DNA of 64,000 bases from NCBI GenBank assembly GCA_011800805.1, contig MPNW01000176.1, positions 77,249-141,248 of the forward strand, in the 5' to 3' direction. The notes beneath the pieces were generated by a model. The model was not told the DNA's origin, ran no database searches, and saw nothing but the letters and a program-made list of their open reading frames with translations. This DNA comes from Hirudo medicinalis (Eukaryota; Annelida; Clitellata; Hirudinida; Hirudinidae). The position numbers were made by a program, and so were the translations under genes. Every line of letters starts with the position of its first letter. The stretch's first letter is position 1. Positions 13,080-63,858 of this stretch are shown here, in pieces.

Positions 13080-15105
13080 GAATGCCTTTTCGTTTAAAAA
13101 ATAATTTTTAAACTTGTTTCCCAGGAAAGCAACGTTTGTCCTAATATTTCTAATTTAATGCGTTAAATATTTAATTATGTAATAATATAATAATTGATTA
13201 AATTAGCAATTAGCTAATAAAGTAAATTAATAAGTTGGTGATAAATTATTTTAAGTCCTTCGTAATGCGCGTCAATTTCTTAAAGTAGTTGTCAAGTGGA
13301 AGTTTTCAAAATAATCGAGAAGTCACGATGTCCAACTGTTTGTTTGTCCACATTTTGAAGAATTTTTGGAGTTCATTTGTTTCGTTGAATCGTAGAATCT
13401 GACAAAATGTTGTTAAATTAAAAACTATTTTAACAATCCACAAATAACCAATAAATATTTTTGCACAAATTTTGAGGTTCCGATGAGATGAATCAGAACG
13501 GAGGCAACACGTGAAAAATGATGAGAAACATTAGAGTTGTTCCAACTGCTGATATTGCAAATAGCGAGTGCTTATTTTGCAAGCCTCTTAATCACTGCAA
13601 ACAATCGCTGTTAATACTGTTATTCTGTTATTTAAAACTTGGATGAATAAAAAAACACCACACAAAGACCAAGAGATAATAATAATAATAATAATAATAA
13701 TAATAGTAATGCTTTATTTACGTAGGAGATGTTATCGATGCTCACCACGAAGTTGATGTCTTGTTTAGAAAGTGGGATTTGATCTCACATTTGAATGTAG
13801 GATCCTAACGAATGTGTGCTTCGTAAAATGCAGATCAGATTACGCAATGCTTAATTAAGATGGTTAATTAGGATAGCTAATTAAGTCATCATCTTCAATT
13901 GATTGTTGTGGAACAAAACAATTATTTTTAACATTTTAAAAAAAAATTCCTAATTAAAAGACTCTTCGTCATTTTCACAAAATTGCACTCAAATTGTGGA
14001 AGTTTCTTAAATTTCATTTTATTTGCTGAGTTTCAGCGAATTCTCGCTTCCAATTTTAAATTTTTAAAAATCTTTTATTCTCAAAAAACTGGAAACGCAG
14101 TTTAAAAAATATATGTCGTGTAAAAAATTTTGACATTCTCACATGGGTAGATGATAAAATTAGCCATTTTAAATTTTCAACTTCATTTTTAAAAGCACTG
14201 GTTTTGAAGGGCATCAGGTGCTGATGACAAATTCTGAATTGCTTTAAAATGGAATTCTCAAAAGAGAATTTATAAATTATTTTTAAATTAAAATAATTGC
14301 AAAAAGGGACACAAAAAGCGGGAGGAATATCACGTTGCTTTTGATTGGAAAAGATAATCTGGAGTAGGAAATCTTCCTTGCGTGCCTTGTTTGCTGTATT
14401 TTTTTTGCATTTTCATCACTTTTTTGATTTATTGGCCATATTTGCTGAACCTGTCAATAAATAAATAATAGCACACGAAGCATTATATTATAATTTAATC
14501 ATAATTAATATTTATTTATTCGGTGAAGCTGCAATTAAGTTTTTTGAATCAAAATGAAAAATGGTTTCACATCAGCTTTGAAAATCCAAATTCCTGCAAA
14601 TTGGGCAAAACCATGAGATTGAAATATTAAATATTTTATTTGTTGCGTCATCGAAAGTCATCAATCACTCAATTATTTTTTACAGATTTTTAAATATATT
14701 TGAGTGCATAATTGCCCGATAAATTTGCTGAAACTGGAATACTGACTCATTTTTTCAAAATAAAACATAATAAATATTTTTGAGCTTATCATTAAGTTGA
14801 TAATTTAACATTTCGCATTCAAACGTTCTAAAATGAAAAAAACTAAATGAATGCAAACAATAAATTGATTTTGAAAGCGATTCAAAAGGTGAAGTTATTA
14901 AATCTCCAGGAGTCCTGCAATCACGCTGTGAGAGTAAATGAATGGGGTTATAAAGTGCCTTTTAACATTCAACATTTCTTGAATAAAAAGTATTTTGAAA
15001 GGAAAATGTTTAAATTAAAGTTTAAAAACTAAAATTTTAAATTTGAAGGAAATGTGTTCTTTGAATTATTAAATAAAGTGACAAATAATAAAATAATTTT
15101 CTTTC
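13080..15105. other. AT-rich DNA without recognised genes
   Basis: Includes an AAT microsatellite at 13676-13706. The 61-codon frame at 14847-15032 has no recognisable content. Confidence 0.4.
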
Positions 15106-15111
15106 TTAATA

Positions 15112-15925
15112 CTCCGCCTTGGAGCTCCGACAGGGATCTCAGAGGAGGTTCCCCCGTCTTCAAACGTTTCGGCCCTTTGAATCTCCTGACGTTTTCGGGG
15201 GGCGGGCCACATCCGGTGATCAGCCGGATGTCCCTGTCGGTTTTTTATCCTTCGGAACCCAACGCTTACCGCCGGCTATGAGAGGCTCTCTTTGGCCTTC
15301 TTATGCCGGTCACTGCTGCGTGGACTGGGGCGACTCCGAAAGCTCTCAATGGCTTCTTCATGTCGCATACTACTTGCTTTGCACCTGCAATCTTCGACTA
15401 TGCGAGGCTCTCTTTGGCCTTTTTATGTCGCATCCACCCCAGTTGCCTACAGCGGTCATGAAATCTCTCAGTGGCTTTTTCACACAGTGTCTTTAATATA
15501 TGCAACCTGGGCCTTATAATTTCTTTGTAGCGGGCAGCAGTAGATAGAAATTTTCTGGACTCGTCCACGGGCCTTTACGCGACCGCGGTTTGGTCTGCAG
15601 TCCATAGTGTTTTGCGAGCCCGCGGTCGACCCATTTCACCCGACAATACCGCGTCTCTCGGCCAATGATTTGACCCCGTCGTTCGGTGGATCATTTACAC
15701 CGGAGGCCGACGTGCCCTCATACTCTTGTCGGTGAGAGATTCGTCGAAAACCCTTCCGAGACTTTTCACCGGTTCTTCGGATACTGTTGGGATTCGCTGC
15801 TCCGCCACATCGAAGAACACGTCCCTGCGAATTTTCCCCCTGACCAGGGCCCGACTTCTGGATTTCGCAGGCTTGAAAGCCATTCGACACCACCCTAGCA
15901 GGTTGTTCAACTTGTCCAGAGTATT
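15112..15925 (-). mobile_element. GC-rich non-LTR retrotransposon fragment, copy A
   Basis: Much richer in G and C than its surroundings. The - strand at 15910-15695 reads CRMAFKPAKSRSRALVRGK then RIPTVSEEPVKSLGRVFDES, a segment I recognise from the reverse transcriptase of a widespread invertebrate element family. 15112-15305 is nearly identical to 26692-26887 and forms the 3' end. A block AGGCTCTCTTTGGCCTT repeats within the fragment at about 15284 and 15404. Stops show it is dead, and internal parts are missing. Confidence 0.75.
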
Positions 15926-15959
15926 TTGGACAACCTTCTTTCATGTTCATGATCATGAT

Positions 15960-17460
15960 AATAAAATAATACCAATGATGAATTAGGAATATGTTTAAAG
16001 TATTTTAAGATAATTATGTGTTTTAAATTATTTGGATAAATTTAAAAAGCCTAAGACTTTTTATAGACTAAAATGTCATGAAATGATGTCACGATATGAT
16101 GTCATGAAACGATGTTATAAGAAACTATTTTTATATAACAGATTTGTTGCACAAACACGACTGAAGCACGTAGTTAAATAAAAATAAAAATTATTTTAAT
16201 TTCTTTTAGACGAGTCCAACTAAATCAGGGGAAGTTGAAACTCCTGGGAATTGATCTTCGTAATGAAAATCCACGCAAATTCACTGCAAAATTAAATTAA
16301 GAACTTTAGAGTGAAGGGGAAAATGGAGATTTTTTGGGTGGAATGCTTCGAATTGGATGAGTCTTCGTGAAAATGAACAAAGCACTGATTTCAAAGACAT
16401 TTCTAGCGACTGAATAAGCTAAATAATGGTTTCCTTGGTCATTCCAACATCTGAACTCAACAATCATTGGTTTTACTGCCAACACCACAACCGTTTTGAA
16501 GCCAAACAAAGCCTCCCATCAGAAAACATGATCGAAAAGGGCCTGGATTGTGGGATGATAATTTATCCAATAGAAAATCCAGGTTTAATAATATTTTTTC
16601 ACTAAATTAACTGAGAAACAAAATGACGTAAGAGTATTATTGCTATTTCTTTAAAAACATGTTTAATTAAGAACACAATTTAAAAGTAATTAATACACAA
16701 TATGATAATAAATAAAATGGAAAATAATATTATTTCATAAACTGCTTAAATTTAGAATTTAAAAAATTAAAATTAAACCTAGGTAATCAATTATTTAAAA
16801 GGCCTGAAACAGCATTATGAAATTTCAAAACAACCTTACAATTGGTGCGTGATTTCAAAATGTCGAGAACATTTTAATATTCTAATAACAGCACAGTTTG
16901 AATCACATTGTGTTATATTATGTCATCGGAGGTGGAGGTGCGTCTAGATTTTAGTCAACTGAAATAAATACTAAAAAAAAATTTATTAACGAAATAAAAA
17001 TCTTACATCAAGAATCACACAACAAATGATGGATGGTTAATTATGGCAGGTAATTTTAAATTTCATTTTAAAAGTTTCCTGCTGCGAAGAAAAGGTTCGT
17101 TAATGAGAGAATATCTGACAACATGCAACAAGTCTCATTATGTTATTATTGATCAAATATTAAAGTGATGAGACTTAATTACTCGCGAGAATAAGTAAAA
17201 AAAAAGAAGAAGCTTAAAATAAACGGAGTGGATATCGACCCGTGTGAGTGCGTGACATACTTTCTATAATCTCCTTTGAGTCGGCATCAAGCAAATATAA
17301 GGAAACGCCACCACGAGTCTGAGACTCAGATTCCCTTCCGGATGCTTCGCGAGGAATTCACAATGAATTCTGTTTTTTTTTATGAGTTAGATACTTTAAA
17401 TCAATGGTTTTAAATTGTTATCAAAATCTCTAAAAAAGAAAGGTTGTCTTTTAAATAATC
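15960..17460. other. Region upstream of the receptor cyclase; no promoter identified
   Basis: AT-rich. Short ATGATGTCA-type repeats occur at 16081-16112. I see no convincing TATA box or initiator that would fix the receptor's transcription start; introns in the 5' leader are possible. Confidence 0.35.
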
Positions 17461-17465
17461 AAAAA

Positions 17466-17489
17466 ATGTCAGTGAAAAGCCCTGCTTAA
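17466..17489 (+). promoter_or_regulatory. Upstream short open reading frame before the receptor cyclase start
   Basis: ATG at 17466 opens a seven-codon frame that ends with TAA at 17487-17489, two bases before the receptor ATG at 17492 and in another frame. If the transcript includes this leader, the small frame could damp translation of the receptor, since reinitiation so close downstream is inefficient. Transcript start is unknown. Confidence 0.35.
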
Positions 17490-17491
17490 AC

Positions 17492-55995
<38,504 letters not shown>

Positions 55996-56951
55996 GGATC
56001 CAAACCAGGTCTGCTAAAACTGGTTTCCCGCATTTGACAGTATTATTAGGCACCTTTGGTCGCTATCTAGCATATGTTAATTCCGATGAAAGGCTTTGAA
56101 ATCTATTCTTATTCTGTTAGTGAAGTTTCAATATGTAATGAATACACGAACATTTGTTGACTCATTCCGAATCTAAATCATCATTTTGCATTTCGTTGTT
56201 GAAATTATCATTTAAATATTCCTTTTACAAAAAATGTTGTGTTTTGCATAAGCAATTAGATGTTGTGTTAATTTCCATGTGTTAATGCAATTTAATGTTA
56301 ATGTATGATATAAAGTATTGAGTTCATACGTGATCTGTTTTTAGCGCTATACTCGCTAAACTATCGTTTTGACATGAAAATGGCTTAGCAATGATTTAAA
56401 TTAACGATCTCAAGATTGTGCAAATAAATCTGTGGATGCATTTGCTCAAAGTTTTGGAAAAACATTTATGAAATATTTATCAGCCCAATGTTACATTATC
56501 AAATTCACAATTACGTCCACTGATTTAAACGAAAGGTCTTCTATTACTTGAAAAAGCAAAGGAATATTACATAGTTTTACAATCGTAGAACAAATTACAT
56601 AATCGGCAAGTTAACCTAAAAGCATTTAGTTGCAAAATGGAAAGATCTTAGAAAACATGGCTCAAACTTGTTTATAATTGATTGAGTCGGTTGAAGATAT
56701 TATTCTGAATTTGTACTTACAGAAAAAAGTTGGTTAATTTAATTTGAATTGTGCATTTTTTAAAAATCAATTAAAGGTATGTTTATTCTTTTAACATATT
56801 AATCTAGGAAACACTAATTATATTTTATCTGAAAATTCAAATGAATGAGATCGGATATGGTCATGGATCTCTAAAAGGATTTACTTTGATAGGAGCAGAG
56901 AATATTTAGATGTACATTACATGTACAGTACATTTTTCATTCAATTAATAT
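55996..56951. other. Receptor 3' untranslated region and spacer
   Basis: Follows the receptor stop. An AATAAA hexamer occurs near 56424 and is a possible polyadenylation signal. No further gene seen. Confidence 0.4.
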
Positions 56952-57197
56952 TGTAATAAACGACGGGGCTTAATTTATGCCGAGTTTATTGTTGGGATGT
57001 TCCAGCAAATATTCAGTTATCAACTGAGTGGTATTAACTGTAAATACCACGCTTACGCAATAATCCTGCAGCCNTGCTTCTGTCTGAGATCTTCTATGCT
57101 CGCCGTAGAACTTAAAAGATAGTGAATATAATCGAAAACTAATTAAACATAAATATAACTTTAAAAATTAATTGATGGCATTTTCAGGGTTATAACA
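56952..57197. mobile_element. Solo-LTR-like or MITE-like insertion, copy 2, 246 bp
   Basis: TGTAATAA...TTATAACA ends, flanked by the 4-bp direct repeat ATAT. Internal inverted repeats follow one another: AATAAAC/GTTTATT, CAGTT-ATC-AACTG, and GTGGTATT/AATACCAC. One undetermined base at 57074. TG/CA ends and a 4-bp target duplication suggest a solo LTR; a small DNA transposon is the alternative. No coding potential. Confidence 0.7.
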
Positions 57198-57469
57198 ATA
57201 TGTTAAGAAAATAAATTTTAAAAAAGAATGAGAAAGAGCTACAAAATGGAAAAGCTCAACCATCTTAACTAAATTAATTATTTGAAATGAAGAAAGAATT
57301 AACGTTCGAAATTGAGAAAGCTTGTCGGAATTAACAAGTAATGCATTGAGTGTTTAAGTTCACTGTTCAGTTTCTGCACTTCATCAACAAAACATCCCTT
57401 AGACTAAAGGTCAAAACTTCGGTAATAATTATGTTCCGCTATGAGATTTGAAATCAAATCGAGTTAAAC

Positions 57470-58884
57470 ATGGAACAAATTGATACTATACCTCCATTTC
57501 CTACAGATTCGGTTCCAGTTCAGTCTGTTTCTCCGACTAGGAAAGACTTTATGAGAAAATACAAAACGAGTGTTATCAAATGGCTTGCCATCATACAAAC
57601 GACCATAGGACTTCTCATAATAATTCTAGGAATATTAGGCCTTTTGATTCGCCATTATTGCTATAACCCATTCTGCCGTATTGGATATGAAATATGGTTT
57701 GGGATATTGGTAAGTATTGGATTGCGTTAATTAACAACCACTGCTCCCCATGTATCATCCACTTTCACGTATTTATTTTAAAGTACACTTCAGTTGGCGT
57801 TGTTGGAATGTGTTCTGTCAAATTCCATCCTCACAGAAAACTGGTTGATAGATATGTCATCGTAAGTCATGGCTCAGTGCAAGTATACCGGCAGTCTTAT
57901 ACTTTCAGGTTTTGTCGTACATGATTTTGAACATCATATCAGCTTCTCTATCAGGTCTGTCGTTTATCGTTGCCCTTGACTCTGTTGGAATGGCAAATAG
58001 CTTTCGTCGATGGAATGTGAGTCAATTTTACAATAAGTTGAATACAAATTAACCAAACTTAAACTTACAAAAATATTACCTCCATGAAAGTCACCTCTTC
58101 ATTATTCATTTATGAATACTTCGATTCATTTCTCAAAAATACCTCTCTAAAATATCTCAAAAATAAAGTAATAAGCATTTACGTTATATAAATTTGTGAT
58201 GTAAAAATTATACTTACATTTCAGCCTGATATGAATGTGGATGCATATTTAACAACGTCGAGTCTGATTTTAATTTTTATCATATTCCAAATCATCATCT
58301 TCATTGTCTCTGCGTCATTTAGCTGCAAAGCCATTTGCCAATGTTGCAATGAATCCGACGAGGTGAGTTGAGATTGCTCGACTTGATATAACTTAACAAA
58401 TGAATGTTGGTAAAAGAATGCGAAATTTTCATAATCGAATTGTTTGCGCCAAATATAATTCATTAAAATTTATAATACCTCCAATTAAAATCTTGTTTAC
58501 TTTTTCATCAGTTTCCGAGTTACGCCGTGTTCGATGAAAAGACACGACAGTTTGTTTTTGTATCAGGAGTGCAAGGTGATTTGAAATATCTTTCGAAACC
58601 ATTTATTTTGCAAGACTGATTGTTGCATCTGCCTTAAAAACTTCGGGAATTAACTTCCTGAGTATGCATTGTTAGTCCTCAGAAACAAAGTTGCAATGTA
58701 GGGCTGTTTAGAAAAAATGAAAAGTAAAAAATGGTTAAAATTTACTTTAATGTTCTTTAAAACAGGAATTTGTGTTCCGAGTGGTCAAGGAACTTGCATC
58801 GAAGAAGTTGTACCTCGCACCATTGGAGATCAGCTTTCCCCTTCCGAAGATCAATTTGACTTCAATAATTACTTGCTTAATTAA
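57470..58884 (+). CDS. MS4A-like: MS4A/CD20-like four-transmembrane protein, 6 exons, complete
   Basis: Exons 57470-57709, 57784-57861, 57909-58016, 58225-58362, 58512-58575 and 58766-58884 join in frame (phases 0,0,0,0,1) to 747 nt, 248 residues plus TAA. Four hydrophobic segments: about 36-60 (KWLAIIQTTIGLLIIILGIL), 75-92 (IWFGILYTSVGVVGMCSV), 105-129 (VIVLSYMILNIISASLSGLS) and 154-176 (SLILIFIIFQIIIFIVSASF). N- and C-termini would be cytoplasmic. A cysteine group CKAICQCC follows the fourth span and is a plausible palmitoylation site. The first span pattern, spacing and short loops fit the MS4A (CD20/FcRI-beta) family better than tetraspanins, as there is no large CCG-bearing loop. Donors are near-consensus GTAAGT/GTGAGT. 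It lies 1.5 kb downstream of the receptor cyclase, same strand, with a paralogue 4.4 kb further on. Function unknown. Confidence 0.82.
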
Positions 58885-59080
58885 TCGAGAACATAAGTGA
58901 AATTGAACAAAGATTGAGGTGACTTAGATACGACTTCATTTCAGAGATTTCATAGATATCAAGAAATGAAACCAAGAAATATTTAAGTGTCTAAAAAATA
59001 ATTGTATTATTATTTTGTTGTATATAAAATGCCTGCGAATATAAATGAGACTTATGAGCGTTGAGTATTATTATTTATTT

Positions 59081-60222
59081 ATAACTCAAGGGTCAGCCTT
59101 AAGGAAACGCACGCTTCCGCTTTCAGACTGACCCTCATTAACACGTTACAAGTATGTACAAAAGTAAACAAAATAGAAAATAAAAAACTACTCAAAGAAA
59201 ACCGAGCAATATGTACAACTTATAAGCCTTTTTAAATAACAAATAAGAAATATTGAAAGGACAGGATAAATGATTGATCTTGATAATGGAATTATAGAAT
59301 ATAATCTTTGACCACAGCATTGAATGAAAAAGAGTTTGAAGTTGACTTAGCAAATGAGGGACTATATTCATGTGTAGTACGAAGAAAGTGGGTAGGGTTA
59401 TTGTAACTATTACTATCTGAAAAAAAACCCCCTGTAAATATCTTAGGAAGGGCATTGTAATCATAACAAAACATAAAAAGTGCAACTTGTAAACAGTGGA
59501 TTTGATAAATGCTTAGAAGATAATTATTTACAAATGTTGACTTAGTTGAAGATAAAAAGGTAACAAGAAAACAATCCAAATAATACGTTTTTGTAAAACA
59601 TTTAACCTATCTAAATGAGAATGATAAGTTGAAGCCCATACAATGTTACAATAAGTTAGATAGGGATAAATAAGAACAAAATACAATAGAAGAGCTGTTT
59701 TAGTATTAATGAATGGGCGAATTCTTGAAATAATACCAATGTTTTTAGCAATTAAATTTTGAATAAGAGAAATATGTTTTGACCTAGTTAAATGTTCATC
59801 CATCAAATTGCCAATATACCGAATTTGAGTAACCCTGTTTAGAAGACTATTGTTAGTAGAAAGAGGAGAGTGAAATGATACAGGTTTTTTAAAAGAATGG
59901 AAAATAATAAAGCTTGATTTATTTAAGTTGAGAGATAAGCGGTTAGAAATAAACCAATTATTAATAATAACTAATTCATTATTTACAGCACAAATAAGAT
60001 TATTGACATCTTTTCCAGAAATATACATAGTAATATCATCAGCATACAAAATAGTTTAATCATTTTGGACAATTAAAATCATTCATATAGATAAGAAAAA
60101 ACAATGGACCCAAAACAGAACCCTGAGGTACACCATAATCCATTACTACATCCTCTGAAAGAACATTATTGAAAAACTCCTTGTCTCATATCAGATAAAT
60201 AATTAAAAAACCAATTTAATAC
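59081..60222 (-). mobile_element. CR1-like LINE with YADD reverse transcriptase, 5'-truncated
   Basis: The - strand reads VVMDYGVPQGSVLGPLFFLI near 60160-60090, then YADDITMYISGKDVNNLICA from 60046, IINNWFISNRLSLNLNKSSF and YPYLTYCNIVWASTYHSHLD to about 59550. One stop/frameshift separates the first two motifs. The 3' end at about 59081 carries a stem-loop shared with the fragment at 9268-9436. It lies between the two MS4A-like genes, antisense to them. Confidence 0.85.
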
Positions 60223-60419
60223 AATTATTACTATTACTATTACTATTGCTATCATTAATATTATTATTATTATCGCTATATTTATATTTTTATTTTTTTA
60301 TTTATTATTTTTTTCTCAGCCCTTCACTATTCAATTGAAAATCGAAAAATCGAATTAAAATTGAAAAAGCAAGCAATGTCAAATGTCAAAGTCCGCATCG
60401 AATTTTAATGTCCTCATTC

Positions 60420-61205
60420 AAGCCTGAGATCACCTCATAACTTTACTCTGACAGTAAAATAGAGGACAACGGGAAGACAAGCATGAACGTTCAAATAAAC
60501 ATCATGTGTCAATTCCATGAAGGTTTTTGCCTCGAATTTTTCAGTTTGACTTTCTTCTACGGCGGCAATGGCGACGTCAGACACAATATATTGCTCTTCT
60601 TTCCAGGCGCACAGGTCTGGGATTTTGACTCCATCGTTGGTTGGGATATGAAGTTCCACATTTGCAGAGTAACCTCTTCCTTCCAATTCTCGCTCTAATA
60701 TTTTTACAATATTGTTGTGCCTTTTATGCCGGGGTCCTTCCGTTTCTTGGGCACTTTTGGATCATGCCCCAAGGATTCAAAGATTTCGCGGCCTGCATCA
60801 TAATTTTTGTTGCTTTAATGCTCCAATATCGCCGATCTTGAGAGATGCAGCCCGAACCTTGAAACATTTTATGTGCTGGTCAGACGGCATTTTTAGAACA
60901 GCTGTCGCTATCCATTCGCTCATTCCTTTGCCATTGGAGAATGATATCAATCTATATCCGTCAACTACATTGTACAAACTTTCAGTAACTCTCTTCTTCC
61001 ATGCATCTTTTGACATTCTTGCAGTTTCTGATTCAAACTTCAAGTATTCTTTCATTAGCATGATGTTGTCTTTGAGGACGTCGGCCATAAAATTATCTCT
61101 CCCTTGACAGGCTTCGGACAAAATCCCTGTCAACCTTTGTATAAGACGTGGAACCCATTGCTTGAGCTGAGAGATTCCCATGCCCCGCGTTTTTGAGAGG
61201 AGCAT
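60420..61205 (-). mobile_element. R2-like retrotransposon remnant, C-terminal knuckle and endonuclease
   Basis: The - strand frame 61205-60798 reads RGMGISQLKQWVPRLIQRLT and AVLKMPSDQHIKCFKVRAAS. After a frame break come a knuckle-like stretch and GYSANVELHIPTNDGVKIPD then LCAWKEEQYIVSDVAIAA in frame 60686-60435. The PD...D pattern is the restriction-like endonuclease core of R2-type elements. It is homologous to 150-840. Confidence 0.7.
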
Positions 61206-61238
61206 GATAAAAAGAATAATTATAAATAATTATAAAAG

Positions 61239-61271
<33 letters not shown>

Positions 61272-62960
61272 ACTATTATTATTATTACTATTGTTATTGT
61301 TAATATGTTTGAGATATAACCAACATCAAAAAGTGCAATGTATAGATTTAATCCACATTTAAATTGTTAGTAATATCCAAACGTCTGAATTATGTTTTGG
61401 ATTGCCTTTTGGAAATATAAATGAGGATAAATAGTAACATATTCGTCTATTCGCATTTTAATATTTTTTTAGGATTTGAGTAATTTTTCAGTTATGACTG
61501 GTTATTGACCATGCAAATTATATTTCTTCTTAGCAGTGGATGACACAAATTGCGTACTAGTGGGGTATTTCAAAAGGTTTGTGGGATCTGTAAGCATCCC
61601 ACCAAAGTCTTTATTATTTAGTTCCACAAAGTTCTTTTTTTTTTAAGGGTTCGACTGTGAACTACTTAGAAAAGCATTAAGATTTAAAAAAAAATATTTT
61701 ATTACTAGAATAATAAATTAGATGATGAGACTATTTACTTATAATCAATTGACAATTTTGAGACAAAAGAAATTGCATAATAAAATTATTGGATTATTGG
61801 CCTTTATTTTCGAAGTTTAAAAATTTCATTGTCTGACTCTCCAGATTAATTCTGATGTTTATTGAAATAAATCATACCAAATATGAGCAGGATTGGGCAA
61901 TTTTTTTTGTCGCTCAACAAAGTTTCAGTTTCCTGAGAACATCAAAATCAGCAAAAGAAAACTCGCTTAAATGATTAATGTGCTAACTAACTGTAGAGTT
62001 TAATTAAGTGCTATTAATTATTAAATAAATAATTATAAGCATACATATTTCAATGATTTATTTCATTTGTTTGTGGTGTATGATTCGCTGTAACTGGTCG
62101 GTTGTCTGGTGCTTGGTCTAGCAACTATTGTGGCAGCCTCTACTGCACACTAATTGTTGCCATCACATCCTGAAAATGGTACTAACTGCTGCTTTCTGTG
62201 AATGTATGAACCAGCAATGACCCTATAATTTTCAAAAGGTTTCAAGCAAAGCACCCTTTCACCGAAAAAGTTGTGAAGATGCCTTCTCGGTTGATATTGC
62301 TTCAGCTGAACCTTCCAAGGTTAAATGTGCAATCTTTCATGAACAGCAGCTGAGCGATCATCTATCGCGAAATGACTGTCGCTAGCCGCTCATCATCTTT
62401 AGATGAAATCTATCAAATTGGAAAAGGATTCGAACTTCTGGAACGATGCATCCAGCTTGCTGGAAGGCGAAGGCCATATAGAGCATCAAGGTTTGACTCT
62501 TTCGAGTCGCAGAGATATCTGGGATATCAAGATGCATAAGATTGCGCATTCCAAAGATGTCTATTTGTTTCTGTAATTTGGAACTGCTTTCAGTAATTTA
62601 GCAGTAATTTTTCTTTATGAATAATGACAAATATGCTGACTTCGGACGTCATGTTTTCTTACAGGAGAAATCTATGATGGCGTTGAGCGAACTCTAAATA
62701 TTAATATTTTGCAATCAAACTGATCACATACAATGTAAAGTTTATATATGAAATGAAACCAATGAAGAAGGTCAAACTTAACTTTATTCAAATTTATTTT
62801 TTATCGCATATGGGCTACTATGTTACATATTATATATAAAGCTAGGGTATACAATATATTACATAAATCACTTTATTACACATTACGTATTATATATACC
62901 ACTATGTTATACATAATATATTATGTGTCATATTAGGTCTTCTCAATCATTATAAATAAA
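61206..62960. other. Spacer between transposon remnants and second MS4A-like gene
   Basis: TTA microsatellite at 61238-61272. 62080-62560 is visibly richer in G and C than its flanks but I recognise nothing in it. Palindrome-rich TATATTA repeats occupy about 62815-62935. Confidence 0.45.
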
Positions 62961-62964
62961 ATTA

Positions 62965-63096
62965 TGGATGACGACATGTTCGAGAGGACACCAGGGAAGT
63001 CTGGAATGGTGCAGTGAGCGAAACTGTGAACTATTTTGAAGCAGAGGCTTAGATCGTGGATGAGGCGTCGATGTTCGAGGGTCTTGAGTCCGAGTT
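62965..63096 (-). mobile_element. Jockey/CR1-like retrotransposon fragment
   Basis: The - strand reads LGLKTLEHRRLIHDLSLCFK, nearly the same as the piece at 7430-7470. Only about 130 bp, ending 165 bp before the MS4A-like start codon. Confidence 0.65.
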
Positions 63097-63260
63097 AGTA
63101 AAAAATTAAGTCGCAATTATTTGAAATTCGTTTTCAACTTTAAGCCCGGATGGCATCCTAATGTTTACATTAAATGTTTCTGGTTTTTTTCACCTCAGTC
63201 TCACCACGGATCTTTTGGCTAAAGTACGAGATTCGATGTTTCTTCGACATAATTTGAATA

Positions 63261-63858
63261 ATGGAGCAGAATCCTTCAATTATTGCAGGTACAATTCCTG
63301 TTGAAACGATTTTTCATAATGGTAAGGGTTATTTAAGGAAGTACAAGATTAACGTAGTGAGGGGATTTGCCATCACACAAACAGTCTTTGGAATCTTGAC
63401 ACTCGCTGCGGGAATATTGAGTGCTCTCTTATCACATCTTTGTAGCAGAACATTCTGCATTCTTGGATATGGAATATGGTGTGGATTCTTGGTAAGTACT
63501 ACGGTAATATACTTGAAAATAAGTTTGATAAGACGAATATGTCACGCTCTGAAATTACATCCCATATGTTGTTAATAATTCAAAGTACTTCTCAACTGGT
63601 GTTGTTGGATTATGTTCTGTCAAGTTCCATCCCCAAAAAAACTTGGTTGGTTTGCATTTTAATTGCGTGATTCATTTTTTGAAAATTATTCAACTTTTGA
63701 GTTATTCAGGGTTGTGTTTCTTGTGAACTTATTGATTGCTTTAATTGCAGGTTCTAACAAATTTGATTTTAAATACAATTTCGGCTTCAATATCTATTTT
63801 ACCGGTCTTGTTTGCAGTAAATGATATTGGGAGGCACAATTCTTATAATCTATGGAAT
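63261..63858 (+). CDS. MS4A-like: MS4A/CD20-like paralogue, first three exons, runs off the window
   Basis: Exons 63261-63491, 63586-63645 and 63751-63858 code the first about 133 residues; the rest lies beyond 64000. Pairwise likeness to the neighbour at 57470 is clear: both begin MEQ, both have RKYK before span 1, FCILGYGIWCGFL versus FCRIGYEIWFGIL, then TGVVGLCSVKFHP versus VGVVGMCSVKFHP, and an exon 3 of exactly 36 codons ending in LWN or RWN with donor GTGAG. Exon phases (0,0,0) agree. The end of exon 2 is uncertain: I used donor GTTGGT after KNL, which makes that exon six codons shorter than in the neighbour. A recent tandem duplication is the simplest reading. Confidence 0.75.

Noticed and set aside
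12542..13111. Overlapping long ORFs on both strands with Tyr/Cys/Thr patterns
   Set aside because: They are translations of a 12-bp satellite and have no non-repetitive part.
15119..15496. + strand ORF of 125 codons with no stops in GC-rich DNA
   Set aside because: Antisense of a retrotransposon 3' end; length reflects composition.
57470..58884. Tetraspanin (CD9/CD81 type) identity for the four-span gene
   Set aside because: No large extracellular loop with a CCG motif; loop sizes and first-span pattern fit MS4A-like proteins better.
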